Shown here: positions 22,499 through 30,687 of the stretch, piece by piece
Position numbering within the stretch: the first letter of the stretch is position 1
How the letters are laid out: the number at the start of each line of letters is the position of its first letter
NCBI GenBank assembly: GCA_934675795.1
Contig: CAKURW010000013.1
Coordinates: 1-40,408, forward strand
Direction of reading: 5' to 3'
Origin: an uncultured Collinsella sp.
GTDB lineage: Bacteria; Actinomycetota; Coriobacteriia; Coriobacteriales; Coriobacteriaceae
DNA length: 40,408 nucleotides
Translations under genes and position numbers: made by a program
Notes under the pieces: model-generated
What the model saw: only the letters and a program-made list of their open reading frames with translations
Told to the model about the DNA's origin: nothing
The model's database searches: none

Positions 22499-23437
22499 TT
22501 ACAACACGGACCTGACCGCAGCTTCGATGCCGTCGGCGTCCAAACCGTACTTGTGCAGCAAATCGACCGCAGGGCCGGACTCGCCATACACATCGCGCAC
22601 GCCGACGCGTCGCATCGGCACCGGATGCTGCTCTGCGAGCACCGAGGCCACGGCCTCGCCAAGACCACCGATAATCGAATGCTCCTCGGCGGTGACCACG
22701 CGACCAGTCTTCTTGGCGCTGGCAACCACCAGGCGCTCATCAAGCGGCTTAATCGTGTGCATGTTGATGACCTCGGCATCGATACCATCGGCAGCGAGCG
22801 CCTCGGCAGCCTCAAGCGCCTCGGCGACCATAAGGCCACAAGCGATGATGGTCACATCGGACCCCTCGCGCACGACCACGCCGCGACCAATCTTGAACTC
22901 ATAGTCCTCGTGATCGTTGATGACCGGTGTTGCCAGGCGGCCGAAGCGCATGTAAACCGGGCCCTCAAACTCATAGGCGGCGCGCACGCATGCGCGAGCC
23001 TCGATGTCATCGGCGGGAACGATTACCGTCATACCCGGGATCGTGCGCATGAGCGCGATGTCCTCGCAGCACTGATGCGTGGCGCCGTCTTCACCGACCG
23101 AGATACCCGCATGCGTGGCACCGATTTTGACGTTGAGGTGCGGATAGCCAATGGAATTACGCACTTGTTCGTACGCGCGACCGGCGGCAAACATCGCAAA
23201 GGTGCTCGCAAAGGCGACGTGGCCCGTGGTCGCGATGCCGGCGGCGAGCCCCATCAGGTTGCTCTCGGCAATGCCGGCGTCGTAGAAGCGCTCAGGGTGC
23301 GCAGCCTTAAACTTACCGGTCTGCGTGGCGGCGGCCAGGTCGGCATCGAGAACCACAAAGTCATCGCGCTCATTGCCCAGCTCGACAAGTGCCTCGCCAT
23401 AGCTAACGCGCGTGGCGACTTTCTTGACGTCTGCCAT
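22499..23437 (-). CDS. Transketolase, C-terminal subunit
   Basis: 312 residues: the pyrimidine-binding and C-terminal domains of a split transketolase. GEDGATHQCCEDIALMRTIP carries the catalytic glutamate region that activates thiamine diphosphate, and GVRDVYGESGPAVDLL is the C-terminal domain motif. With the N-terminal subunit it transfers two-carbon ketol units between sugar phosphates. It overlaps the upstream gene by one base (TAATG), so equal synthesis is expected; GGGAGGAG precedes the start. 1-deoxyxylulose-5-phosphate synthase-like activity is an alternative for such split proteins but less likely next to a transaldolase. Confidence 0.92.
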   Translation of the reverse strand: MADVKKVATRVSYGEALVELGNERDDFVVLDADLAAATQTGKFKAAHPERFYDAGIAESNLMGLAAGIATTGHVAFASTFAMFAAGRAYEQVRNSIGYPHLNVKIGATHAGISVGEDGATHQCCEDIALMRTIPGMTVIVPADDIEARACVRAAYEFEGPVYMRFGRLATPVINDHEDYEFKIGRGVVVREGSDVTIIACGLMVAEALEAAEALAADGIDAEVINMHTIKPLDERLVVASAKKTGRVVTAEEHSIIGGLGEAVASVLAEQHPVPMRRVGVRDVYGESGPAVDLLHKYGLDADGIEAAVRSVL

Positions 23438-24267
23438 TAGAGCTCCTCCCCTGCCGCTGCGAGCTCGGCCATGGCCTGCTCAAACTGTTCATCGTTGGGT
23501 GCCTTGCCGTGCCAGCCCACCTGGTTTTCCATAAAGGAGACGCCCTTGCCCTTCACCGTCTCGGCGATAATGGCCACGGGCGAGTCGCTCACTTTGCGGG
23601 CCTCGGCAAAGGCGGCGGCAATCTGCGCCATGTCGTTACCGTCGGCGAGCTCGATCACATGCCACTTAAAGGCGCGGAACTTGTCAGCGAGCGGCATGGC
23701 CGAGTTGACTTCATCGATCGTGCCGTCAATCTGCAAGCCGTTGTGGTCGACGACGGCAACAAGATTGTCGAGCGCATGGTTGCCGGCAAACATGGCCGCC
23801 TCCCACACCTGGCCCTCCTCGCACTCGCCGTCGCCCAGCAACGTGTAGACGCGGTAGCTGTCACCCCAGCGCTTTGCGGCGAGTGCCATTCCAACCGCGG
23901 CGGAGATGCCCTGACCGAGCGATCCGGTGGACATATCGATGCCCGGGGTGTCGTTCATGTTGGGATGGCCCTGCAGTCGGCTGCCAATATGGCGGAGCGT
24001 CTCGAGCTCTTCGACGGGAAAATAGCCGCGATTTGCCAACACCGAATACAGGCCCGGCGCCGCGTGACCCTTGGAGAGCACAAAGCGATCGCGATCGGCC
24101 TTGTGAGGGTCGGCAGGATCGATATTCATTTCCTCAAAGTACAGATACGTCATGATGTCGGCAGCACCGAGCGATCCACCCGGATGTCCCGACTTGGCCG
24201 CGTGAACCGCAGTCACGACACCCTTCCTGACCTCATTGGCGACCTTCGCCAGCTCCTGGTTGGTCAT
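23437..24267 (-). CDS. Transketolase, N-terminal subunit
   Basis: 276 residues: the thiamine-diphosphate (PP) domain of a split transketolase. SGHPGGSLGAADIM and SKGHAAPGLY line the substrate channel. GDGECEEGQVWEA with the following NHALDNLVAVVDHNGLQIDG is the Mg/diphosphate-binding motif. It pairs with the next gene, whose start overlaps its stop. ATG 24267 follows GAGAGGAA. A terminator-like hairpin separates it from talC upstream, so the transketolase pair may be expressed at a different level from the first part of the operon. Confidence 0.93.
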   Translation of the reverse strand: MTNQELAKVANEVRKGVVTAVHAAKSGHPGGSLGAADIMTYLYFEEMNIDPADPHKADRDRFVLSKGHAAPGLYSVLANRGYFPVEELETLRHIGSRLQGHPNMNDTPGIDMSTGSLGQGISAAVGMALAAKRWGDSYRVYTLLGDGECEEGQVWEAAMFAGNHALDNLVAVVDHNGLQIDGTIDEVNSAMPLADKFRAFKWHVIELADGNDMAQIAAAFAEARKVSDSPVAIIAETVKGKGVSFMENQVGWHGKAPNDEQFEQAMAELAAAGEEL

Positions 24268-24278
24268 ACGAATTCCTC

Positions 24279-24319
24279 TCTTGAGAACAACCCCGACACC
24301 GGATGACGCGATGCCGGGG
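24279..24319 (-). terminator. Intra-operon terminator-like hairpin (talC / tktN)
   Basis: CCCCGACA (24291-24298) pairs with TGCCGGGG (24312-24319); the imperfect pair is G.U only in minus-strand RNA. TTGTTCTC follows. It sits between the talC stop and the transketolase start and could attenuate transcription or protect a 3' end. Confidence 0.55.
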
Positions 24320-24330
24320 CGATCAACTCG

Positions 24331-25014
24331 TTAAGCCTGAGCGACGACCTTCTGCCAGTCAGCCTCAAAAGAGGCGAGGCCCTGGTCGGTCAGCGGGTGA
24401 TGCAGGCACTTCTTGAGAGCGGCCATGGGCACGGTCGCAATATCGGCACCGAGTAGCGCGGCCTGGGTCACGTGGTTGGGCGTACGAACCGAGGCGGTGA
24501 TGATCTCGACAGTGTCGTCGACGTTCTTGCCCGTCCAGTCGTAGTTCTTAATGCAGGTCACGACGTTGTCGAGCTGCGAGATACCGTCCTCGGCGATGTC
24601 ATCGAAACGACCGACAAACGGGCTGATGTAGCGAGCACCGGCATTGGCGGCCATAAGGGCCTGCGTCGGCGAGAAGACGAGCGTCATGTTGACGCGCACG
24701 CCAGCATCGGCCAGCGCACGGCAGGCGGCAAGGCCGGCCTCGCACACGGGAAGCTTGACCACGATGTTGGGGGCGAGGGCGGCAAGGCGCTTGCCCTCCT
24801 CGATCATACCCTCGGCAGTGGTAGCGGTAGACTCGGCGGAAACGGGCAGGCCCTCGCAGAGCTCGGCAATCTTGAGCATATGCGGCTCAAAGTCGGCAAG
24901 CTTGCCGCCGGTCTTGGCGTACAGGGACGGGTTGGTGGTAACACCGGCCAGGCAGCCCCAGCTCTTGGCCTCGGCGATCTCGTCCAGATTGGCGGTATCG
25001 ATAAAGAACTTCAT
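24331..25014 (-). CDS. Transaldolase (small TalC/MipB type)
   Basis: 227 residues, single TIM barrel of the FSA/TalC family. The Schiff-base Lys is Lys87 (PNIVVKLPV), with MKFFIDTANLDEI and GVTTNPSL at the N-terminus. Two positions that tell fructose-6-phosphate aldolase from transaldolase read as transaldolase: Glu in PVSAESTATT (FSA has Gln) and Phe in ISPFVGR (FSA has Tyr). It should move a dihydroxyacetone unit between sugar phosphates. ATG 25014 follows AAGGAG; the frame is open to 25041 without a site. Transketolase genes follow, so the operon encodes a dedicated non-oxidative pentose phosphate module. Confidence 0.93.
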   Translation of the reverse strand: MKFFIDTANLDEIAEAKSWGCLAGVTTNPSLYAKTGGKLADFEPHMLKIAELCEGLPVSAESTATTAEGMIEEGKRLAALAPNIVVKLPVCEAGLAACRALADAGVRVNMTLVFSPTQALMAANAGARYISPFVGRFDDIAEDGISQLDNVVTCIKNYDWTGKNVDDTVEIITASVRTPNHVTQAALLGADIATVPMAALKKCLHHPLTDQGLASFEADWQKVVAQA

Positions 25015-25051
25015 GGTGCAAACTCCTTCGAAGGAATCCAAAACTCAAAAA

Positions 25052-25082
25052 ATAGGACAAAGGGGATGTCCCTTTGTCCTAT
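25052..25082. repeat. GGGAC-core palindrome, copy g
   Basis: Perfect 11-nt arms ATAGGACAAAG (25052-25062) and CTTTGTCCTAT (25072-25082) enclose GGGATGTCC. It lies inside the operon, between the GatZ-like gene stop and the talC start, in a 125-nt gap. Confidence 0.78.
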
Positions 25083-25084
25083 GT

Positions 25085-25120
25085 GCCGGGCCTGCGGCTG
25101 GGACATGCCCCAGGCCCGGC
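25085..25120. repeat. GGGAC-core palindrome, copy g2 (tandem)
   Basis: GCCGGGCCTG (25085-25094) and CAGGCCCGGC (25111-25120) are perfect arms around a segment holding GGGACATGCC. It follows copy g by two bases, making a tandem pair in the same intra-operon gap. Confidence 0.7.
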
Positions 25121-25139
25121 GTCGTGTAGGAAAAGCTAC

Positions 25140-26414
25140 TTAGTCCTCGAGAGCCTTCTCGATGCGGCTCGTGACGCCCTTGAGGTTAAGACCGACGACG
25201 TACTGCTTGATCGGGCGCTTGATGTGCTCGATCACAAAGCGCTTGCCGTCGATGTCTTGGGCAGCGAGGTTGCGATAGAGCTTCTCGACCTGCTCCTTGA
25301 CCTCGGGATCGTTGAACGCATAGTGGCCGGAGACATCTAGGATCTTCAGGCTGAGCTCATCGTCGGCAAGGATGTCATCGACCTGCAGGTTGACGTCGTC
25401 GCCAGTCATCCACTTGCGCCAGCGCTCGGTCTTGATAGCCTTGACCAGCAGCGTGTGATACAGGTCGGAGGGGTCATCGCACAGACCGTTGTCGACCAGG
25501 ATCTGCTCGGTGGCGCAGAGCTTGAGGTAGGCGCGGGTCTCCTCGGTGCCATACTGCGGAGCGACGTTGGAGGCGGTCACGTGTGCCGGGATGTGCTCGA
25601 GCAGCGTCGCGTCGTCCAGATAGTCGGCGTTGTGCTCCTTCAGGCCCACGCCATAGCGCTTGGCCATATCGGCAAGCTCGCGGGCGTTCTTGAAGTTGTA
25701 GTGACCGACCTGCTCCGTCCAGCGGGTAAGGGTGCCGGTCTGGCCGACGATAAAGGTGGGCATGGGGCAGCCGCGCTTCTCGAGCTCGGGCTGCAGCTGA
25801 GAAATGAACTCCTCGTACTTATCGGTAGAGGTCAAGCCGCCATTGGTCTCCTCGGTACCGACCTCATAGGCGACCTCGGGCAGGTTATGCTCGCGACGGT
25901 ACTGCTCAAGGTAGTCGATAAGATCGATCGTGCGGCGAAGCACCACGTCGAGCGGAATAACCTTGCCGATCTGATAGGGATCCTTGGTGGGGTCGACCAT
26001 CAGCAGGTCAAAGCCTGCCTCCATGTCGGCGACGAAGGACTTGCGGGCGAGCTCCATGGCCTCGTCCTCGGGCAGGTGGGCGTTACGCTCCTCGTCGCGC
26101 TGCCACGGACCGCCGTGATCTCGGCACAGGTAGTACGGACCGGTGTAACCCACCTCGTCGGCGACCTTCTTGATGTCGGCGGCAAAGCGCGTCTGGTCCC
26201 AACCGTTGACGTAGCCGGCGCCCATCTCGTCCATATCGACCTGGTTGCGGCTGGCGATAAACATGGGCGGGAAATCCTCGTCCTTGGCAAGCTCGAACAC
26301 GGCCTGAATCAGGTTGGGGCTCATGGGGCCAATGCCGACCATGGTTGCGTGATCGCCGCTATCCTGCAGTTTGAGCATGCCCTGAACGGCCTGGCGGATG
26401 GTGAGGTTGGACAT
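25140..26414 (-). CDS. GatZ/KbaZ-like protein (tagatose-bisphosphate aldolase accessory-subunit family)
   Basis: 424 residues, a TIM-barrel protein related to GatZ/KbaZ. The shared landmarks are IASRNQVDMDEMGAGYVNG (GatZ: SNQVNQFGGY), CRDHGGPW (GGDHLGP), YEVGTEETNGG (GTEVPVPGG) and KEHNADYLDD (EAHSTDY). In E. coli GatZ is needed for stability and activity of the catalytic aldolase GatY; no GatY/KbaY class II aldolase is encoded in this window. The protein is divergent enough that it may act alone as an aldolase or epimerase, as suggested for some relatives. ATG 26414 follows AAGGAG. It lies second in the PTS operon, before talC and transketolase. The family call is firm; the reaction is unknown. 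Confidence 0.82.
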   Translation of the reverse strand: MSNLTIRQAVQGMLKLQDSGDHATMVGIGPMSPNLIQAVFELAKDEDFPPMFIASRNQVDMDEMGAGYVNGWDQTRFAADIKKVADEVGYTGPYYLCRDHGGPWQRDEERNAHLPEDEAMELARKSFVADMEAGFDLLMVDPTKDPYQIGKVIPLDVVLRRTIDLIDYLEQYRREHNLPEVAYEVGTEETNGGLTSTDKYEEFISQLQPELEKRGCPMPTFIVGQTGTLTRWTEQVGHYNFKNARELADMAKRYGVGLKEHNADYLDDATLLEHIPAHVTASNVAPQYGTEETRAYLKLCATEQILVDNGLCDDPSDLYHTLLVKAIKTERWRKWMTGDDVNLQVDDILADDELSLKILDVSGHYAFNDPEVKEQVEKLYRNLAAQDIDGKRFVIEHIKRPIKQYVVGLNLKGVTSRIEKALED

Positions 26415-26483
26415 TTTGTTCTCCTTCTCCAGAGGATTTTTGACAAAAGTTCCCTGGGACCCAGATGCGGGCCCTATCAGTAC

Positions 26484-26544
26484 GGATGGATTTTGTTGTG
26501 TAGGGGCGGTTGTGCGGAGTCAAATCCATCCCTCCGCACAACCG
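26484..26544 (-). promoter_or_regulatory. Interleaved stems (pseudoknot topology) between EIIBC and GatZ-like genes
   Basis: Stem a pairs 26484-26493 (GGATGGATTT) with 26522-26531 (AAATCCATCC). Stem b pairs 26507-26519 (CGGTTGTGCGGAG) with 26532-26544 (CTCCGCACAACCG). Both are perfect, in the order a-b-a'-b', so they form either a pseudoknot or two exclusive hairpins. The gap (26415-26558) also holds CTGGG-A-CCCAG. This may set expression of downstream enzymes relative to the transporter. Confidence 0.75.
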
Positions 26545-26558
26545 GAGTCCTTAAAGGT

Positions 26559-28031
26559 TTACTTGGCCTGCTTGTCGAGCGTGGGCTTCATGGCAATCAG
26601 GATTGCAGCGGCGACCACGGCGCCAATCACGATGTCCAGGCAGAACAGCGCGACGTTGTTGGTGGCAAGGGCGACGATAAAGCCACCGTGCGGGACGTAG
26701 CAGTCGATACCCTGGAAGGCGGCGAGCGCCGCGCCCACGGCAGAGCCGATGCAGATGCCGGGAAGGGTGTGACCGAGGTCCTTGACCGCAAAGGGGATAG
26801 CGCCCTCGGTAATACCGATGCAGCCCATGAACAGCGCGGAGATGCCCATCTGGCGGTCGGCGTCATCGAACTTGTTCTTGGCGATGAGCGCAGCGAGACC
26901 ACAGGCGATCGGGGGAACGGCGACGGCGACGCGGAACATACCGTTAGGACCGTAGATACCGGAGGCCATGATGGCCATGGTGAAGGTCGAGGCGGTCTTG
27001 TTGATGGGGCCACCCATATCGAAGGCGGTCATAACGCCAATGACCAGACCCAGGACAACTGCGGAACCGCCCTGCAGGCTGCCGAGCACGCCGGTGAGCC
27101 AGTCCATCACAAAGCCAAGCGGCGTGGCCAGGATGTAGATATAGGCCATGCCCAGGACAAGCGAGGTCAGAATCGGGATGATCAGGATGGGCATGATGGT
27201 CTGGATGGTGTTGTTGACCTTCCAGGTCTTCATCCAGCGGACAAAGTAGCCGCAGATGACCGCCATGATCATGGCGCCCAAGAAGCCGGTCGAAACGCTG
27301 TTGCCGTTAGGGGTAACGACTGCGTTGTTGACCAGGTAGCCCAGGACAAAACCGGGGGCGAGCGCGGGCTTGCCAGCCATCGAGTAGGCGATGTATGCCG
27401 CAAGCACCGGAATCATCATGGAGATGCCGGCCATGCCGATGGTGTTAAGACTCACCATCAGCGGGTTCGTAACCTCCATGCCGTTGGCGCCGGCGGTACC
27501 GGATGCCAGCGAGAAGGCGAGGAACACGCCGCCGATAACGACGATGGGGATAAAATAGGAAACGCCGGTATTGAATGCATTGAGCAGCGTCTTACCCGGA
27601 TCGGCAAAGATAGACTGCTTGGACGCCGGTGTCGGGGCCTGCGGGGCAGCGGAGACGGCCTTCTTCTCTGCCTTGGCCTCGGCCTTGGGCGCGTCAACGG
27701 CGCCACCCGTCGCCTTGATGATCTCAATGGCCTGGTCGATGATCTTTACCGGATCGGCGATTACATCCGAGGTGCCGACCTTCAGGAACTTGCCCTCGGC
27801 CATCTTCTGCTCAAAACGGTCCTCGTTCTCGACACCCACGTCGACGGACTCCAGGACCAGGTCGGCGGAGTCCACGTCTTCCTGCGTGAGCTCATTCTCG
27901 ATACCCAGGCCACCCTGAGCCTCGACCTTGCACTCGATGCCACGGGCGGCGCATTCATCCTGAATCGCCTTCTGGGCCATATACGTGTGGGCGATACCCA
28001 CAGTACAGGCGGCAACGCCTACGATCTTCAT
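26559..28031 (-). CDS. PTS EIIBC component, fructose family
   Basis: 490 residues. The EIIB domain (1-105) begins MKIVGVAACTVGIAHTYMAQ with phospho-acceptor Cys9; the usual CPTGIAHT motif is CTVGIAHT here. An Ala/Pro/Lys linker (about 110-140) leads to the EIIC membrane domain with FDMGGPINKTAS and GITEGAIPFA, the family's substrate-site motifs. It imports and phosphorylates a sugar of the fructose-like class; the actual sugar is unknown. No EIIA is fused; the EIIA is the last gene of the operon. ATG 28031 follows GAGGGAAG; the frame is open upstream to 28133 without a site. It is the first gene of the operon, divergent from a LacI regulator. Confidence 0.94.
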   Translation of the reverse strand: MKIVGVAACTVGIAHTYMAQKAIQDECAARGIECKVEAQGGLGIENELTQEDVDSADLVLESVDVGVENEDRFEQKMAEGKFLKVGTSDVIADPVKIIDQAIEIIKATGGAVDAPKAEAKAEKKAVSAAPQAPTPASKQSIFADPGKTLLNAFNTGVSYFIPIVVIGGVFLAFSLASGTAGANGMEVTNPLMVSLNTIGMAGISMMIPVLAAYIAYSMAGKPALAPGFVLGYLVNNAVVTPNGNSVSTGFLGAMIMAVICGYFVRWMKTWKVNNTIQTIMPILIIPILTSLVLGMAYIYILATPLGFVMDWLTGVLGSLQGGSAVVLGLVIGVMTAFDMGGPINKTASTFTMAIMASGIYGPNGMFRVAVAVPPIACGLAALIAKNKFDDADRQMGISALFMGCIGITEGAIPFAVKDLGHTLPGICIGSAVGAALAAFQGIDCYVPHGGFIVALATNNVALFCLDIVIGAVVAAAILIAMKPTLDKQAK

Positions 28032-28131
28032 TGCTTCCCTCTTTTCATAGAGTTGCGTGCGCAAGACACCGTTTGCGGAGGCCTCCGGAGCATCCCCTGC
28101 CGTTTGGACTTGCTGTCTTTTCGACAAGAAC

Positions 28132-28225
28132 AATATAGGTGCTCGTTTTTCTTAATGCCAGCTTATTTCGGTAAACGCGCAGGTCAGAGCGTTGGTTATG
28201 CGATTTAGTTATGCGTTTAACCAAA
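28132..28225. promoter_or_regulatory. Divergent control region of the PTS operon and its LacI gene
   Basis: TATATT (complement of 28132-28137) is a candidate -10 for the operon; its -35 is poor, which suggests activation or strong regulation. Upstream lie direct repeats GTTATGCG (28195-28202 and 28208-28215), an inverted pair TTGGTTA (28192-28198)/TAACCAA (28218-28224), and GGTAAACGC (28170-28178) against GCGTTTAACC (28213-28222). These are likely binding sites for the adjacent LacI protein or a CcpA-like factor. In the remaining 28226-28446 I see only the LacI gene's ribosome site. Confidence 0.5.
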
Positions 28226-28446
28226 AATGAATCCTGCGATTTTGCCCTCGATTTCAAAAGTCAAGAAGTATTTGATTTTCTCGGTAGACGGCAGATGCGC
28301 ATGCCGGTCACAAATTTCGACCCCACCCGTATGCCGCATTTGTTGCATACTCATATGAAAGGAAAAAGCCGCTCACCGAAGCGTATCCTTCACCAAGACT
28401 CAAAGTCATCATGTTGGAAAATGCTCATCTGTCGGAAGGAGTCGCT

Positions 28447-29457
28447 GTGGCAAAACAGCGCGTTACGATCGCAGACGTCGCTCGAGAGGCGGGAACCTCG
28501 ACGGCAAGCGTCTCGTATTACCTCAACGACAAACGAGAAAAGCTTAGCGAGAAGACGCAGAACAAAATCGCGCGCGTCATTAAGGAACTCGGATACGTTC
28601 CCAACGCCCAAGCGCAGACGCTCACCGGCAAGCAAACCCACGTCATTGCCATCATCATTTTGGATAACACCAACAAATGGGCGGGGCTCGTTCTCAATGG
28701 CATGGAGCAGGTCATGCTCCCCGCGGGCTACCAGACGGTCGTTTGCACGAGCAACTTTAACCCCGAGACCGAGCTCATGTACGTCGACAAGATGCTCTCG
28801 CTGGGCGTCGATGGCTTTATCATCCAGCCCACGGCAAACTTCAAAGCCGTGCATGACCGCATTAGACGCGCCGGCAAGCCGGTCGTCTTTTTCGATGCGG
28901 CCATCTATAGCCCAGGTACCAGCTGGATCAAAACCAACCTTTACGACGGCGTGTACAACGCCACACAGGCACTCCTCGACGCCGGCTACGAAGATTTCTT
29001 TTCCATTGCCGCCAACATGACCGAAATGCGCACCCGCATGGAGCGTTTTCAGGGGTATGCCGAGGCGCTGGCAGCGAACGGGCAGCTCTACAAAGCGATT
29101 CCCATCGATCACAACAAGCCGTCAATCAACGAGCTTACCGAGTACTTTAAATTCAAGTTCAATCCCGCCAAGCGAACCCTTATCTTCGTGCAAAATCAGT
29201 GGGCACTTCCCCGTGTCTACAAGGCCCTCCAGCCAATGGCCCATCTGCTTCCGCAGCAAATCGGCCTTTTGGGACTCAACTGCGAAGACTGGACTAATCT
29301 CACCACGCCGACCGTCTCCACCATCATCGAGCCCGTCGACCAAGAAGGTCGCGAAGCAGCCGAGATGCTGCTCGCCCTACTTGACGGCAGCAGCGAACCC
29401 GGCGAGCAGCGCATTCTCGAGTGCAAGCTTAACTGGCTCGACTCCACCTCGATCTAG
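28447..29457 (+). CDS. LacI family regulator of the PTS/transketolase operon
   Basis: 336 residues. The helix-turn-helix is VTIADVAREAGTSTASVSYY and the hinge NAQAQTLTGKQ. The sugar-binding domain follows, with an unusually aromatic C-terminal lobe (KFKFNPAKRTLIFVQNQWA). I chose GTG 28447 because GGAAGGAG lies 6 nt upstream and the protein then starts MAKQRVTIADVA; ATG 28411 has no ribosome site. It is divergent from the EIIBC gene with a 415-bp shared region rich in repeats, so it very probably controls the sugar operon. The effector may be a phosphorylated sugar. Confidence 0.92.
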   Translation: MAKQRVTIADVAREAGTSTASVSYYLNDKREKLSEKTQNKIARVIKELGYVPNAQAQTLTGKQTHVIAIIILDNTNKWAGLVLNGMEQVMLPAGYQTVVCTSNFNPETELMYVDKMLSLGVDGFIIQPTANFKAVHDRIRRAGKPVVFFDAAIYSPGTSWIKTNLYDGVYNATQALLDAGYEDFFSIAANMTEMRTRMERFQGYAEALAANGQLYKAIPIDHNKPSINELTEYFKFKFNPAKRTLIFVQNQWALPRVYKALQPMAHLLPQQIGLLGLNCEDWTNLTTPTVSTIIEPVDQEGREAAEMLLALLDGSSEPGEQRILECKLNWLDSTSI

Positions 29458-29576
29458 AACGCGGGACAAATGAATCAGTAGCGTCTATCCCAAATCTTGA
29501 GTATTTGTTCGACAGAACGGCCCCTGCCGGCTCCTGCTAGACTGGTAGATTCCCAACCGTCCATCCAGGAGCCTCA

Positions 29577-30560
29577 ATGTCGCACAAGCCCGCCTACAAG
29601 CAAGTACTTTCCATCGGCACCGCCCTGGCGTTGGGGTTTGCGCTGTTTACGGGATCGCTCGACGGAGCTCCCAAGCTGCTGTCGCCGCAAAGCGATGAAC
29701 AGGCGGCGGCTCTGGCCGAAAAACAAAACGAGAGCCCCAGCCGCACCGACGACGAGGCAGACCTGGTTGCCCGGCTCGAATCGGGAACAGTGAGCTCTTC
29801 AGACCCTCAAAACGGCCAGGACTCTGGCGATGGCTCCGATTCCGCCGCAACCGACACCGATGACGACGTTTCCGCGGACAGTGCCGCCACCCCCATCGAC
29901 GAGGTCGAAAACCCCGACCTCAACCGCGCCCGCGGTGTTTATCTCAGCAGCATTCCCGACTACGCCGGCAACCCCTACGTTGCCCTTCGCGCCGACAGCA
30001 CGCACCCGCTAGGCACACCATCATTCACGCTCGATGAATACGAGCGCGCTGCAGAAGAGGGTTGCTTTAAGAAGTTCTCCAAACTCGACAGCCTGGGCCG
30101 CACCCGCAAAGCGCTCGCCTGTGTGGGCCCCGAATCGCTCGGTCAAGGCGAGCGCGGCGATATCTCGCGTATCCATCCCGCTGGATGGCGCCAGCAGCGC
30201 TACGACTTTATTCCGGGCCAGAGCCTCTACAACCGCTGTCACCTTATCGCCTGGTCGCTCTGCGGCGAAAACGCCAACCGCAAAAATCTCCTCACCGGCA
30301 CGCGCTATCTCAACGAGACGGGCATGCTGCCGTTTGAAGAGCAGATTCTCAACTATATTCGCGATACGGGCAACCATGTGCTCTACCGCGTCACGCCTAT
30401 GTATAACGAAGAGGAACTTGTCTGCCGTGGCATGCGCCTTGAGGCGCAATCGGTCGAGGACCACGGCAAGACCCTCTGCTTCCACGTATATTGCTACAAC
30501 CTGCAGCCGCACGTGCAGATCGACTACACCACCGGCCGCAATCAGGCCTCGGGAGACTAG
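29577..30560 (+). CDS. Secreted DNA/RNA non-specific endonuclease (streptococcal DNase / EndA-like)
   Basis: 327 residues. A signal peptide or membrane anchor spans about 9-30 (hydrophobic core SIGTALALGFALFTG). An acidic, low-complexity linker (36-112) precedes the beta-beta-alpha-metal nuclease domain. The active-site motif reads NRCH (219-222, catalytic His222) followed by LIAWSLCGENANRKNLLTGT; relatives have DRGH or DRSH, so Asn and Cys replace the usual Asp and Gly/Ser. Six cysteines in the mature domain could form disulfides. It probably degrades extracellular DNA for nutrients or in DNA uptake. ATG 29577 follows AGGAG. The gene seems to stand alone. Confidence 0.87.
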   Translation: MSHKPAYKQVLSIGTALALGFALFTGSLDGAPKLLSPQSDEQAAALAEKQNESPSRTDDEADLVARLESGTVSSSDPQNGQDSGDGSDSAATDTDDDVSADSAATPIDEVENPDLNRARGVYLSSIPDYAGNPYVALRADSTHPLGTPSFTLDEYERAAEEGCFKKFSKLDSLGRTRKALACVGPESLGQGERGDISRIHPAGWRQQRYDFIPGQSLYNRCHLIAWSLCGENANRKNLLTGTRYLNETGMLPFEEQILNYIRDTGNHVLYRVTPMYNEEELVCRGMRLEAQSVEDHGKTLCFHVYCYNLQPHVQIDYTTGRNQASGD

Positions 30561-30617
30561 GACCGACCAAGCTGCCCCAAAGCCTAAATGATCCGTTTTC
30601 CTCCGTCCCCAAGGAAT

Positions 30618-30650
30618 CAAAAAGAGCCGCCCCGGTTACCCAGGGCGGCC
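30618..30650 (-). terminator. Terminator of the EF-G-like gene
   Basis: GCCGCCC (30626-30632) pairs with GGGCGGC (30643-30649). In minus-strand RNA the stem is followed by TCTTTTTGATT. On the plus strand CCCTTTC follows, so it may also help end the nuclease transcript. Confidence 0.82.
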
Positions 30651-30687
30651 CTTTCGTCAGCACCTACATTGCAGACAAAATCACGTG

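Noticed and set aside
25455..28208. 917-codon plus-strand open frame antisense to the PTS operon
   Set aside because: It lies opposite three well-supported genes. Its composition (Gly/Asp/His/Val-rich) is typical of the frame complementary to GC-rich coding DNA, and it has no domain motif or ribosome site.
29461..29491. Further GGGAC-core palindrome after the LacI gene (GGGAC...ATCCC)
   Set aside because: The core ends resemble the family, but there are no matching outer arms, so it is at most a degenerate copy.
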